This document shows positions 1-9,597 of a DNA stretch of 64,000 nucleotides, one piece after another. The DNA lies in the NCBI RefSeq assembly GCF_019457635.1, contig NZ_CP080412.1, positions 1,674,001 to 1,738,000 of the forward strand, given 5' to 3'. Within the stretch, counting starts at the first letter, position 1; each line of letters starts with the position of its first letter. Both the position numbers and the translations under genes were made by a program. The notes under the pieces were generated by a model. The model saw only the letters and a program-made list of their open reading frames with translations, ran no database searches and was not told the DNA's origin. The DNA is from Shewanella mangrovisoli (GTDB taxonomy: Bacteria; Pseudomonadota; Gammaproteobacteria; Enterobacterales; Shewanellaceae).

Positions 1-512
1 TTCAGATCGCCGATATGGACCGAGGTTATTATCAAGATCATCAGCTGACGTTAGCGCAGCATCCCTCCGAGACCGATGGCCGCATGATGGTGCGTCTGCT
101 GGCCTTTATCCTGAACGCTTCCGAGACCTTAAGCTTTACTAAGGGATTGTGCGTCGATGATGAGCCTGAGCTGTGGGACAGGAGTCTCTCCGGTGAAGTG
201 GACCTGTGGATAGAGTTTGGCCAAGCCGATGAGAAATGGCTGCGTAAGGCGAGTGGCCGCGCGAAAGCGGTGCAGCTGTTTACCTACGGTGGTCGTAGTG
301 TTCCTATTTGGTGGAAACAGAATCAAGCGGCCCTAGAGCGTTATAAAAACCTTAAGGTGTGGAATATTGCCGAAGAGTCAGTGACGGCGATGGAGGCGTT
401 AGTGAGCCGCACTATGTCGCTGCAAGTGTCCATCAGTGAAGGGCAAGTCTGGTTATCGGATAATGAGCACAGCGTGCTTATCGAGCCCGAAATGCTTAAA
501 GATGACCAATAA
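1..512 (+). CDS. yaeQ: YaeQ family protein, 5' end outside window
   Basis: The reading frame is already open at the left edge: four in-frame codons (QIAD) precede the first Met, and family members begin well upstream of this point, so the start lies outside the window. The visible 165 residues match the YaeQ family, with the conserved stretches ADMDRxYYxDHxLTLAxHPSET and RMMVRLLAF at the start. YaeQ has a nuclease-like (PD-(D/E)XK) fold; its cellular role is poorly defined, although the E. coli protein was linked to suppression of RfaH loss. The gene is followed immediately by a strong bidirectional terminator and converges on the protease gene. The family call is secure; the function is not. 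Confidence 0.9.
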   Translation, partial: QIADMDRGYYQDHQLTLAQHPSETDGRMMVRLLAFILNASETLSFTKGLCVDDEPELWDRSLSGEVDLWIEFGQADEKWLRKASGRAKAVQLFTYGGRSVPIWWKQNQAALERYKNLKVWNIAEESVTAMEALVSRTMSLQVSISEGQVWLSDNEHSVLIEPEMLKDDQ

Positions 513-543
513 AAAAGAGCCTGCAATTGCAGGCTCTTTTTTT
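511..543. terminator. Bidirectional rho-independent terminator between yaeQ and the S8 protease
   Basis: A perfect 20-base palindrome at 517-536 (GAGCCTGCAATTGCAGGCTC) is flanked by six A on the left and seven T on the right. It can therefore stop transcripts from both converging genes. Confidence 0.9.
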
Positions 544-552
544 AGACGAACA

Positions 553-2982
553 TTATTGGAATTTCAGTTCCCAGCTATCGATATAGCCTACGTCGCCACG
601 GCCGCTATCAACCGCTTTGAGTTTCCACACACCGCTTGACTCAACGCCAGTCATATCAACGGTGTAGCTCTTGTTGATGTTGTCTGCGCCTGCGCCAGTG
701 TTGTTATGCAGTGTTGCCGTTTGGCCTGTTGGGCTGATGAGCTGCACTTTTAAGTCACCAATGTAAGGGTGAACAATATTCACCACGGCAGTCACAGTGC
801 CTGAGTTACCCGTGCGAGTGACTGTGATTGGGCTAGTGATACCTGTAGTTTTGTTATCAGGAATATTGTAGTTATCAGTGTTGGTGTAGCTTGCTGGCGT
901 GGTAGGAGTACCACCACCGCTTTGGGCTGTGTAGCTTGCGGTTAACGATACACCGCTAAAGGCTGAATAGCCTTTCACCATCGCGTAGTAAGTACCAGAT
1001 TGAACGTTGCTGATTGGGCAAGATTCACTGTTACCACCTTTATATGGACGGCAATCGTAGTTTGAGGTCGTTGGCGCTGCGCCGTACTGTACGTACAGAT
1101 CTGCATCACCCGTGCCACCGTTCATCACAAAACCTAAGTTAGTTGCACCCTGTGGCACTTCAAAAGAGAAATGCAGTTCTTCACTGGCGGCGCCGCTTAG
1201 ACCGGTTTTAGGCACACCGTTCACTAACACGCTGTCATTTGGTGTTGGGTCAACCGGATCCGTAGGACCATTACAGGAAGCATCTAAGAAGGTTTTCGCT
1301 GCAACGGCATTGACTAGACCATAGCCATAGTAGTCATCACGGCCAGCTGTGCCTAAGTCTTCAGCGGTTTGTTTGAGCGCGTTACGTACCTGAGCGGCGC
1401 TACATTCTGGGTGGTAGCTCCACACTAAGGTCGCCACACCAGAAACGTGTGGGGTCGCCATCGACGTACCGTTGTAGTACTCGTAGTCTTTATTGCCTTG
1501 GTTGCTCACGGTAACCGTTGCGCCTAATTGGTTACGCAGAGCTAAACCAGTTGCACGGTCAACAGACACTGACACCATATTGATTTCGCTGTTAGCATCG
1601 ACCAAGAAGGGGTTTTGTAGCCCTGGTAAGGCGCTGTTACTGTACACGATAACGGCGCTGGCGCCCGCATTCTTACAGGCTTTTACCGCGTTGATTTCTG
1701 GGTACGAAGTACCTTGGTTACCCACACGCTCAACTAAACACACCTTGTTGGTCATGTTGCCGCAGTTGAAGGTTGAGCCGCTAACCGTACATTCGGCTAA
1801 GGTTGCGGTTGCCGTGCCATTGTATGGATTGGGCGCGTAGTTGGTGCCCGATGGCGTAAAGCGATTGTGCGGCACAACGCCTGAGTTGAAGTAAGACTGA
1901 CCACCGATAGTAATATCGGCTAAGCGACCTTCACCGCGAGTCACGGTCGAGAGAATGGCTTCACCAGGACCTGAGATCTCGACTTGGTTGGTGTACTGAG
2001 AGAAGGCTGAGTGGTCTTTATGATTATCGACCGATGCCACTGACATCACCGCATCGTACGAAGCGGGGTAACTGTGGGTATTGTTACCATCGTTACCGGC
2101 AGCGGCAATCAACAGCACACCGTTATTGTAGTGGGCCGCTAACGCGTTACGTTCGGTAGTGCTCGAACCAGCGCCACCTAAGCTCATGGTGACAACGTTT
2201 GCGCCGTTTGCCACACAGGTATCGACTGCTGACACCAGTGATGAGGAGTAACCCCAGCCAGCCTCGTTAAAGACTTTAATCACATGGATGTTGGCATTTT
2301 GATTTGGCATTACGCCAATCACACCATCGTTGTTGGCGATCGCCGCGATAGTACCGGCAACGTGAGTACCATGGGCGTTGTTATTGCCCGGTTCGTACCA
2401 GTTACCTGTACCTGAGTTGTTGGTGCCCGTGACATTGTTACCGCTTAAGTCGCTATGACCACGGTCATAACCAGAGTCGATAATACAGATGGTGCGGTTA
2501 CCCGCTTGGCTGTCGCTTAATTGGGTCGCACCTACAAAGGTTTGTCCCCAAGGCGTTGTTTCGCTTAGCAGGTGGCGTGGCATGTCTTCTTCCACATATT
2601 CCACATCGGCGCGGGCTCTTAATGCCTTAATGCCATTGTTATCCAGCTTAACCGAGTAGCTGTTACTGCGTCCGATACGCTTCATTTCTTTGGCTTGCGC
2701 CTTGTTTAACACACTGTGCTGGGCGCTAATTTCAGCCACTTGAGGCTGATAATTCATTGTGGTAGCGAGCTGATCGCTGCTCTGCAGGCTGCTTTCAGAC
2801 ATCAAGGCTGGCGCATCGGCATTTTTAAATTTAACGATATAGCGCTTTGGCAGTGGAGAGGTCTGTGCTTGTTTGGCTGCGACAAAACCCGGTGCGTCTG
2901 GGGCAGCATTAACACCTGCCGAGATCGCAATAGCTAAGCTAGATAAACTCAGGGCTATCTTAGTGGTTCGATTGATTGTCAT
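553..2982 (-). CDS. Secreted S8 (subtilisin-type) serine protease with PA insert, PPC and P-domain
   Basis: An 809-residue preproprotease. Residues 1-26 form a signal peptide. About 46-136 resemble an I9 inhibitor propeptide (begins RYIVKFKN). The S8 catalytic domain spans about 145-565, with Asp169 (IIDSGYD), His204 (HGTHVAG), oxyanion Asn297 (AAAGNDG) and Ser507 (GTSMATPHVSG) all present. A protease-associated (PA) domain of about 130 residues is inserted between Asn297 and Ser507 (roughly 360-490). After a Pro/Asp linker come a PPC domain (about 585-690) and a proprotein-convertase P domain (about 700-809). It is expected to be secreted and self-processed, with a nutritional or extracellular role. 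It is monocistronic, with an AT-rich upstream region. The active-site call is direct; the substrate is unknown. Confidence 0.93.
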   Translation of the reverse strand: MTINRTTKIALSLSSLAIAISAGVNAAPDAPGFVAAKQAQTSPLPKRYIVKFKNADAPALMSESSLQSSDQLATTMNYQPQVAEISAQHSVLNKAQAKEMKRIGRSNSYSVKLDNNGIKALRARADVEYVEEDMPRHLLSETTPWGQTFVGATQLSDSQAGNRTICIIDSGYDRGHSDLSGNNVTGTNNSGTGNWYEPGNNNAHGTHVAGTIAAIANNDGVIGVMPNQNANIHVIKVFNEAGWGYSSSLVSAVDTCVANGANVVTMSLGGAGSSTTERNALAAHYNNGVLLIAAAGNDGNNTHSYPASYDAVMSVASVDNHKDHSAFSQYTNQVEISGPGEAILSTVTRGEGRLADITIGGQSYFNSGVVPHNRFTPSGTNYAPNPYNGTATATLAECTVSGSTFNCGNMTNKVCLVERVGNQGTSYPEINAVKACKNAGASAVIVYSNSALPGLQNPFLVDANSEINMVSVSVDRATGLALRNQLGATVTVSNQGNKDYEYYNGTSMATPHVSGVATLVWSYHPECSAAQVRNALKQTAEDLGTAGRDDYYGYGLVNAVAAKTFLDASCNGPTDPVDPTPNDSVLVNGVPKTGLSGAASEELHFSFEVPQGATNLGFVMNGGTGDADLYVQYGAAPTTSNYDCRPYKGGNSESCPISNVQSGTYYAMVKGYSAFSGVSLTASYTAQSGGGTPTTPASYTNTDNYNIPDNKTTGITSPITVTRTGNSGTVTAVVNIVHPYIGDLKVQLISPTGQTATLHNNTGAGADNINKSYTVDMTGVESSGVWKLKAVDSGRGDVGYIDSWELKFQ

Positions 2983-3522
2983 GTTTTTCTTCCATGTTCA
3001 ATTTAGTGTTAATCATTATTATTTTGTGCTTTTAAAGAATAACTACGACTCAGATGCTACTCGGTTAGTGAATTTATCTTTGAGGTAAGTGTTTGTAAAT
3101 TAAATGTTAATGGTATGGCGGTTGGTAAAAATAACTGTGTTGATAAGCGTTTGAAATGAATAAATACTCATGTGTAACAAGTTGTAACCGATATTTTTAA
3201 ATATTTATGTTTTTTTATGTGGAAAAGGTGAATAAGCAAATGCGAATTTTTACGCTGGAAATGGCGATATCTTTAAAACGGTCTGAAGCTATTTAATTGA
3301 AATTACTTTATATATTTTTTTGGAATGAATAATTTCAAAAATAGTTTTATCTGTTAGGTTAAAATGTTGAATTTTATTCAAGTGATTGATTATGCGGTTT
3401 TATTGAATTTTAGTGTCGGTAGTTTGTCGTTTGCCAATTTATTGGCTTATTTGCATATCATTAACAGCATAAACGACTGATAAATATCTGTGTCAGGGTA
3501 AATGAAAAGAACAAAATACAAA
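2983..3522. other. AT-rich intergenic region upstream of the protease gene
   Basis: About 540 bases with no convincing gene. The composition is clearly more AT-rich than the flanking genes, with many short A and T tracts. It must contain the leftward promoter of the protease, but no single -35/-10 pair stands out. No terminal repeats or RNA gene were recognised. Confidence 0.5.
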
Positions 3523-3544
3523 AAAAGCGCCAACGAGCGCTTTT
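3523..3544 (-). terminator. Terminator of the RND/rhodanese operon
   Basis: Read leftward, stem AAAAGCGC/GCGCTTTT with a 6-base loop (3531-3536) is followed by a T run. It lies 22 bases after the rhodanese stop and closes the operon that begins at 8542. Confidence 0.8.
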
Positions 3545-3566
3545 CATCGTTAATCTCAACAGCGAA

Positions 3567-3965
3567 TTATTCTGTTTTAGGCTGAGCGTCGGCTAAGGTC
3601 TGATAACCGCCACCGTTATAGGTTTGGGTATAACCCGCTGCGACTAAGGCTTCGGTCGCGATACTGCTGCGTCGACCACTACGGCAATACAACACTACGG
3701 GCGCATCTTTGGCGATACCGCGCTTAGCAAACTCGGCGGCGACTTGCTCAAAGGGAATATTAACCGCATTGGCTAAATGGCCTTCGGCAAACTCCTCTGG
3801 GGTGCGAACATCGAGCACCATAGCGCCAGCAGCGATTTTCTGCCACGCCACTTGGGGCTCTTGATCGGCGGCACTTGCCGCGTTGGGGACTAAGGCGAGT
3901 GATGACAGACTCAAGAGGGCCACCCCCAGTAAGGTTTTACTGCGACACAGTAACTTGTTGAACAC
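3567..3965 (-). CDS. Periplasmic single-domain rhodanese (sulfurtransferase)
   Basis: The chosen start is GTG at 3965. It is preceded by AAAGGAG at good spacing and opens directly into a signal peptide (FNKLLCRSKTLLGVALLSL, cleavage near ASA-AD). The longer frame from 4097 would overlap the upstream gene by over 100 bases and bury the signal peptide. The resulting 132-residue protein has the rhodanese landmarks LDVRTPEEFAEGH and the active-site loop YCRSGRRS with Cys94. Such proteins carry sulfane sulfur as a persulfide on this Cys. It follows the DUF2892 gene by 25 bases and is the last gene of the efflux operon. Together the pair resembles a split version of E. coli YgaP, in which a rhodanese and a small membrane domain are fused. 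Confidence 0.88.
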   Translation of the reverse strand: MFNKLLCRSKTLLGVALLSLSSLALVPNAASAADQEPQVAWQKIAAGAMVLDVRTPEEFAEGHLANAVNIPFEQVAAEFAKRGIAKDAPVVLYCRSGRRSSIATEALVAAGYTQTYNGGGYQTLADAQPKTE

Positions 3966-3990
3966 TGACTTTCTCCTTTGCAAATATGCA

Positions 3991-4203
3991 TTAACCTTGT
4001 CTAGCGATTTCTGCCTCAGATTTGACGCCCAATTTGCGTAATACCATGGCCGCAGGGCAAAAACCCGTAAAAGCGCTTTGGAATAGGTTAGCGCCAATGA
4101 AGGCCGTTAACCACAAAAAGTTATGGTGTACAAAAGCGGTTAACACCAAAGACAGTAACACCATAAATCCGGCAAAAGCCATAATGCTGCGTTCGAGTGA
4201 CAT
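3991..4203 (-). CDS. DUF2892 (YgaP-type) inner-membrane protein
   Basis: A 70-residue protein with a good ribosome binding site (AGGAGCAAGGT before ATG). Two hydrophobic segments at about 8-25 and 28-48 flank a short turn, followed by FCPAAMVLRKLG, the pattern typical of DUF2892 proteins. In other bacteria DUF2892 is often fused or adjacent to a rhodanese, and here it lies directly upstream of one, in the same operon as an RND pump. A role in the membrane side of sulfane-sulfur handling is inferred from that context only. Confidence 0.85.
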   Translation of the reverse strand: MSLERSIMAFAGFMVLLSLVLTAFVHHNFLWLTAFIGANLFQSAFTGFCPAAMVLRKLGVKSEAEIARQG

Positions 4204-4244
4204 ACCTTGCTCCTAGTGGCAGCCTAAAAGCTGCCTATTGTGGG

Positions 4245-7200
4245 TTAATCGGCTGTTTGAGTTAAGTTTATGCGATTTTTCATCGCGGCGTAGTAAAGCA
4301 CTGGAATAACGATTAGGGTCAGTAAGGTCGAGATAAAAATCCCGAAAATCAGACTGATCGCAAGCCCATTGAAGATAGGGTCGTCCAGGATAAACAGGGC
4401 GCCAATCATGGCCGCCAAAGCGGTCAGCATAATGGGTTTGGCCCGTACGGCGCCCGAGTGGATGACAGCGCGCTCAAAGGGTACCCCTGAGGCGGTTTCC
4501 TGATTGATAAAATCCACTAATAATATCGAGTTACGGACAATAATCCCCGCCAAGGCAATCATGCCAATCATAGATGTCGCGGTAAATTGCGCGCCGAGCA
4601 GGGCATGTCCAGGCATGACCCCAATCACTGTCAGTGGGATCGGCGCCATAATGATGAGCGGCACCAGATAGGATCTAAATTGTGCAACGACCAATAAGTA
4701 AATCGCAATCATCCCTACGGCATAGGCTATCCCCATATCCCTGAAGGTTTCATAGGTGATCTTCCATTCCCCGTCCCAAAGCACGGCGACTGAGTCTAGC
4801 CCGGTTGGCTGGTGGATATAATGCTGCTCGAAACCTAAGCCACCTTCGCCGTCGATGTTGCCCGCCATGTCGAACATGCCATAGAGCGGACTGTCGAGCG
4901 GGCCTGCCATATCGGCAACCACCATCACCATAGGGATCATATTCTTATGGATGATAGGAGCATCGATTTTACCGCGCTTAATCGTCACCAGCTCAGACAC
5001 GGGCACAGATTGCCCCGTTTGGCTCTGCAGCTTCATATTCAGCACTTGCTCTAAATCGATTTTTGCCCCTTCTTGCAGTTGCAGGCGGATAGGCACAGGT
5101 TGCTTTTGCTGCGCGATATGCAAATAGCTTACATCCTTGCCGCCAACGGAAGTCGCAATTAAATCAACGATATTGCTGTATGGCACCGCCATCAGACTGG
5201 CTTTCGAGCGGTCGATCATTACCTGCCATTTTTGCTGTGCTGCGGGCAAGAAAATATCAATATCGACCACATCTTTAGTCTCACGGAACAGCGACTGTAG
5301 CTCGTAGGCCGCTTGTTCACGAATCGCAGGACTTGGACCATAGACTTCGGCCACAATCGGCGACCAGACTGGTGGGCCAGGTGGTACTTCGACGACTTTC
5401 ACATTGGCCTGATACTTAGCGCCGATGTGCTGCAATTCTTCACGTACCGAAAGCGCAATGCTGTGACTGTCGCGTTTGCGATGCTTTTTATCGACTAAGT
5501 TGACCTGAATGTCGCCAAGCTCTTGGCTATGGCGCAGAAAATAGTGCCGCACTAAGCCGTTAAAGTTCATGGGAGCATTGGTGCCAGCATACAGCTGCAA
5601 ATGTTCCACCTCGGGCACAGTGGCAAGGTAGCGACTTAAATCCTGAAGGACCCGCTGGGTTTGCTCCACAGGCGTGCCTTCAGGCATATCCACCATGACT
5701 TGGAACTCGGATTTATTATCGAAGGGCAGCATCTTTAACACTACGAGCTGACCCACGGGCAGGGCCACGGCGATACCGATAAGCATAAAGACCCCAGCAG
5801 CAAGTCCAATCCGTGCTTTACGGGCACCTTTACCCAGCAGGAAGGGGCCGATTAAACGGGTAAATAGGCGCACCATTTTGCTCTCGTTTATCTGAGCATC
5901 GGCATCGCTGCTGTGCGCGGTATCAGTCGCTGAGCCACTGTGGTGTTTGAGCAACTTACGACTCAGCCATGGGGTTACCATAAAGGCGACCACAAGCGAA
6001 ATCAGCATGCCCATACTGGCGTTGATGGGAATGGGGCTCATATAAGGACCCATTAATCCCGACACAAATGCCATGGGCAGCAGGGCGGCGATAACGGTAA
6101 AGGTGGCGAGAATCGTCGGGCCGCCGACTTCATCGACCGCAACGGGGATGAGTTCGCTAAAGGATTTTTTACCGAGCGCCATGTGCCGGTGGATATTCTC
6201 CACCACCACAATGGCATCGTCGACCAAGATCCCGATGGAGAAAATCAGCGCGAATAGTGACACTCGGTTAAGGGTAAATCCCCACGCCCAGGAGGCGAAC
6301 AGGGTGATCGCCAAGGTGATAATAATGGCGACACCGACCACCAGTGACTCGCGGGCGCCCATGGTTAAAAAGACCAATACGACAACGGCACTGGTGGCAA
6401 AAATCAGCTTAAGAATAAGGGTGTTAGATTTATCTGCCGCCGTTTCACCATAGTTGCGAGAAACGGTTACTTCGACATTGCTGGGGATCAACACATTCTT
6501 GACCTTAGCAATGCGTGCTAGGGTCGCATCGGCAATATCGACGGCGTTTTGTCCCGGCTGCTTACCAATGGCTATGGTTACTGCGGGGTAAATATCCGTC
6601 TTGTCGCTATGCCAAACGCTTTGGGTGGGAATATCACTCTTTAAACTGATGTCGGCAATATCGGCCAAATAAACGGGGATAGGTTTACCCTGTTTATCCT
6701 GAGAAATACTCACTACCAGCTGTTTTACATCGTCGATGGATTGTAAAAACTGGCCAGCTTGAACTTTAATCTCTTGATTACCTTGCACTAAAGACGCAGG
6801 CATCGAGATGTGATTATTGTCATTTAGGCTCTGTCTCAACTTGTCATAGGTGAGATTGAAGCTGTTCATCTTGGCGGGATCGATACGTACATTGGCTACC
6901 ATCTCATGCTGGCCAACGGTGTAAATCTCCCGCGTACCCGGGATCCGCTTGATTTCGGTTTCAAGTCCTAATGCCACATGGGTCAACTGTTCGGCCGAGA
7001 CCTGTTTGTCCTTTGACCAGAGTGTCAGGCTGACAATCGGCACATCATCGATACCGCGGGGTTTAATCAATGGTTCGCCGACACCCGCCCCCTGTGGCAG
7101 TTTATCCATATTGGAATAAATCTGGTTGTAGAGGCTGACAATGGCATCGTTGCGGGTTACGCCGACCTTAAAGATCACAATGATCATCGCGCCATCGGGC

Positions 7201-7493
7201 TGGGAGAAAGAATAGAGTGTGTCTATCCCTTTGAGCTCAGAAATCACTTGCTCTGCGGGCAGGGTAACTAAGTTTTCGACTTCGGTCGGGGTTGCGCCGG
7301 GGAAAGGGATAAAGACGTCGGCAAAGGTGACGTCAATCTGCGGTTCTTCTTCCTTTGGGGTCACTAAGATGGCAAATAAGCCGAGTAACAAGCCCAGCAA
7401 TGCCAGCAGCGGCGTAATGGCACTGTTTTGAAATGCGGCCGCAATCCGACCCGAAATGCCAAGTGACGTCGAAGATTCAGTAGCGTGTTTCAT
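4245..7493 (-). CDS. RND family efflux transporter, inner-membrane pump subunit
   Basis: A 1082-residue AcrB/CzcA-like permease. The layout is typical: one N-terminal membrane helix, a large periplasmic loop, a block of helices with GILVDDAIVVVENIHRH, a second periplasmic loop and a final helix block. The paired proton-relay aspartates of TM4 are at 425 and 426. The family exports drugs, metals or small metabolites by proton antiport in a tripartite complex with a membrane fusion protein and TolC. The fusion protein gene lies 35 bases upstream and no outer-membrane component is in the operon, so a shared TolC is likely. The substrate cannot be read from sequence; downstream sulfurtransferase genes hint at a sulfur-related compound. 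Confidence 0.93.
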   Translation of the reverse strand: MKHATESSTSLGISGRIAAAFQNSAITPLLALLGLLLGLFAILVTPKEEEPQIDVTFADVFIPFPGATPTEVENLVTLPAEQVISELKGIDTLYSFSQPDGAMIIVIFKVGVTRNDAIVSLYNQIYSNMDKLPQGAGVGEPLIKPRGIDDVPIVSLTLWSKDKQVSAEQLTHVALGLETEIKRIPGTREIYTVGQHEMVANVRIDPAKMNSFNLTYDKLRQSLNDNNHISMPASLVQGNQEIKVQAGQFLQSIDDVKQLVVSISQDKQGKPIPVYLADIADISLKSDIPTQSVWHSDKTDIYPAVTIAIGKQPGQNAVDIADATLARIAKVKNVLIPSNVEVTVSRNYGETAADKSNTLILKLIFATSAVVVLVFLTMGARESLVVGVAIIITLAITLFASWAWGFTLNRVSLFALIFSIGILVDDAIVVVENIHRHMALGKKSFSELIPVAVDEVGGPTILATFTVIAALLPMAFVSGLMGPYMSPIPINASMGMLISLVVAFMVTPWLSRKLLKHHSGSATDTAHSSDADAQINESKMVRLFTRLIGPFLLGKGARKARIGLAAGVFMLIGIAVALPVGQLVVLKMLPFDNKSEFQVMVDMPEGTPVEQTQRVLQDLSRYLATVPEVEHLQLYAGTNAPMNFNGLVRHYFLRHSQELGDIQVNLVDKKHRKRDSHSIALSVREELQHIGAKYQANVKVVEVPPGPPVWSPIVAEVYGPSPAIREQAAYELQSLFRETKDVVDIDIFLPAAQQKWQVMIDRSKASLMAVPYSNIVDLIATSVGGKDVSYLHIAQQKQPVPIRLQLQEGAKIDLEQVLNMKLQSQTGQSVPVSELVTIKRGKIDAPIIHKNMIPMVMVVADMAGPLDSPLYGMFDMAGNIDGEGGLGFEQHYIHQPTGLDSVAVLWDGEWKITYETFRDMGIAYAVGMIAIYLLVVAQFRSYLVPLIIMAPIPLTVIGVMPGHALLGAQFTATSMIGMIALAGIIVRNSILLVDFINQETASGVPFERAVIHSGAVRAKPIMLTALAAMIGALFILDDPIFNGLAISLIFGIFISTLLTLIVIPVLYYAAMKNRINLTQTAD

Positions 7494-7528
7494 TCAACAA
7501 CCTCATCAAGTTGATATCGCTAGGGAAT

Positions 7529-8542
7529 TTATTGCTTTTGTTCAAGCAACACTTGGTAAGCATCCATGGCGACAATATCACCGGTTCGCAGTCCCGCGAG
7601 GACTTCTACTTCACCACCGACGGGCTCAGAGACGCGCACCTGGGTGAGTACAAATTGCTCGCCTTTTTTCAGGTAGACACTGCTAAGTTCATTCATGGTG
7701 ATAAGCGTCGAGGTCGGCAGTTGGATTTTTTCCCGTTCGCCATTTTTAAACAGCGCCTTGGCCCAGGTACCGGGTTGAAGGTTGGGTTCATCCTTAGGCA
7801 GGTTAATCCGCACTTGATAGCTGTGGCTCACAGGATCGGCAAAGCTAAAGATGGTGAGATCCTTGGAGGTGAGTTCACGGCCATCACTTAAGCGCACCAT
7901 AAACTCAGGCGCGTTTTTCAGTTGCTGAATATAGCGCTGTGGCACTTGGGTGATAGCGCGCATTTGGCTCGGTGAAAACCCCGATAGCAGTGGCTGACCG
8001 ACACTGACGGTTTCGCCTAACTCGACTAAACGCTCAGTGACAATCCCGCTAAATGGCGCCGATACCACAGTATATTTGAGGGATTCAGTGGCTTTGATAA
8101 CCCGGGCTTTGGCGGCACTCACGGCTTGTTCGGCGGCCTTGGCATTGGCGGTCGCTTCATCCATGGCACCTTTTGAAATCGCGCCTTGTGGGAAGAGTTC
8201 TTTATAGCGTTTGTATTGGGCCTGCGCCTCCACATTCAGGGCTGTGGCTTTGGCGAGATCGGCCTCGAAGCTTGCCAGTTCTGCGCCTTGCTCTTTGCTG
8301 GTGATCTCGAGTAACGCCGCGCCTTCTGGCACGACATCATTAACATCGTAGTTGAGTTTAACGATACGCCCCGAGGTTTGCGCCGAGACGGTAGCCGCTT
8401 TGACGGCCTCGATACTGGCGTCTAAGGTCACCCAATTCGCGTACGGTTTGCTCATTACCTCGAGGGTCGCTAAGGGCGCAGCCTGGGTGGCGAAGGGGGA
8501 AAAAACGAATAATGTGAATAGAGTACGTGAGATTGCAGCCAT
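7529..8542 (-). CDS. RND efflux periplasmic adaptor (membrane fusion protein)
   Basis: A 337-residue HlyD/AcrA-family protein. It starts with a signal peptide (about 1-21, ending TQA-AP) and lacks a lipobox Cys. The biotinyl-lipoyl-like half-motifs (VSAQTSGRIVKLNYDVND and VVSAPFSGIVTERLVELGE) flank a helical hairpin rich in Ala, Glu and Lys at about 85-150. Beta-barrel and membrane-proximal domains follow. It is the first gene of the operon with the RND pump. The 180-base region upstream separates it from the next gene and should carry the promoter. Confidence 0.92.
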   Translation of the reverse strand: MAAISRTLFTLFVFSPFATQAAPLATLEVMSKPYANWVTLDASIEAVKAATVSAQTSGRIVKLNYDVNDVVPEGAALLEITSKEQGAELASFEADLAKATALNVEAQAQYKRYKELFPQGAISKGAMDEATANAKAAEQAVSAAKARVIKATESLKYTVVSAPFSGIVTERLVELGETVSVGQPLLSGFSPSQMRAITQVPQRYIQQLKNAPEFMVRLSDGRELTSKDLTIFSFADPVSHSYQVRINLPKDEPNLQPGTWAKALFKNGEREKIQLPTSTLITMNELSSVYLKKGEQFVLTQVRVSEPVGGEVEVLAGLRTGDIVAMDAYQVLLEQKQ

Positions 8543-8723
8543 ACCAAATCATCCCAAAAATAATTTATGAGTAAATTCTAATGGAGTTGTTTTGATTAGG
8601 CAATCAATATTTATTAGAAAAATTTAATGTAATCGATTTCGCTAATATAGGGAAACGGCGAATGAATCTTCCCTTACATCAATCGCCATGTCATCACTCT
8701 TAGGTCTTTGTCCTGCTTTAATA

Positions 8724-9440
8724 TCAGTCGTTTAAATAATAGGTCAGCGTAGACACAATGCGAATTTGTTTTATGTAAGGCGTGCTGCTGTCACGATCGG
8801 AAATCGTAAACTGGCCTTGGCTGGCACTCTTAATCTTACCCAAACGCGATTGTGAGTCCTTGGCAAACTTTTCGGCCACTTCCCGCGCATTTTGTGTCGC
8901 TTCCTGCACCATGGTCGGTTTCACATCATTGAGCGCCGTAAATAAAAACTCGGTACGGTTTTCATAATCTTGGCTACCGATGGCAATGCCTTCTTTAACC
9001 AAGTTTATCATTTGCTTACGCGTGCTGAGCATTAAATCAATCTGTGGGGTATAGACAGAGAGGTTCACCTTAGCCGAGTAACGATACCGTACATTCGGAT
9101 CGACATAACCTTGGGCCTGTCTGTCTTCTATCGTCGGCAGTGATACGGTAATTTCGTTGTCGCTAAACCCCTGTTCCTTGAGGAAGGCAACCACTCTGTC
9201 GGTTTTTTGTTGCACTGTGTCGTAGAGTTTAGGCAGGTTATTGTCGACTTCGGTGAAGTTAATCGGCCAGATGGCGATATTGGCTTTCACCTCCTTTTCG
9301 GCCAGCCCTTTAACTGTGACTGTGCGCTCTAGGGCTTTCATCTCTAACAGCGCCGAGCTGGCGCTTTGTCCTACATAGACCATGCCTGCACATAAAAAAC
9401 CGCCAAGCACGAGGGCGGGGAGTAAGTAACTCTTTTGCAT
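8724..9440 (-). CDS. SIMPL-domain (DUF541) protein with N-terminal membrane anchor
   Basis: The ATG at 9440 is preceded by GAGAGA and gives 238 residues beginning MQKSYLLPALVLGG, an uncleaved signal or membrane anchor. The alternative start at 9515 adds a 25-residue Arg/Ser-rich stretch and looks wrong. The rest is a SIMPL domain (conserved VTVKGLAEKEVKANIAIW near the start and QNAREVAEKFAKDSQSRLG in the second half), a periplasmic-facing family linked to oxidative stress resistance in E. coli (YggE) and otherwise poorly understood. It appears monocistronic. Confidence 0.85.
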   Translation of the reverse strand: MQKSYLLPALVLGGFLCAGMVYVGQSASSALLEMKALERTVTVKGLAEKEVKANIAIWPINFTEVDNNLPKLYDTVQQKTDRVVAFLKEQGFSDNEITVSLPTIEDRQAQGYVDPNVRYRYSAKVNLSVYTPQIDLMLSTRKQMINLVKEGIAIGSQDYENRTEFLFTALNDVKPTMVQEATQNAREVAEKFAKDSQSRLGKIKSASQGQFTISDRDSSTPYIKQIRIVSTLTYYLND

Positions 9441-9597
9441 AACTGATTCTCTCGATGGGATGCCTTTCGCTACCATACTGCAATTAGATGATTTTGGGCA
9501 TAGGCGAAGGCGCAAAGCTGAGCGCTTAATACTAAATGCTCAGCTGCTATTCAGGATTGAAAAGCTGTTGTTGCAAAGTGGCTTATAACTGAACAGC

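Noticed and set aside
3966..4097. Longer rhodanese start at 4097
   Set aside because: It overlaps the DUF2892 gene by over 100 bases. The GTG at 3965 has AAAGGAG and begins a signal peptide.
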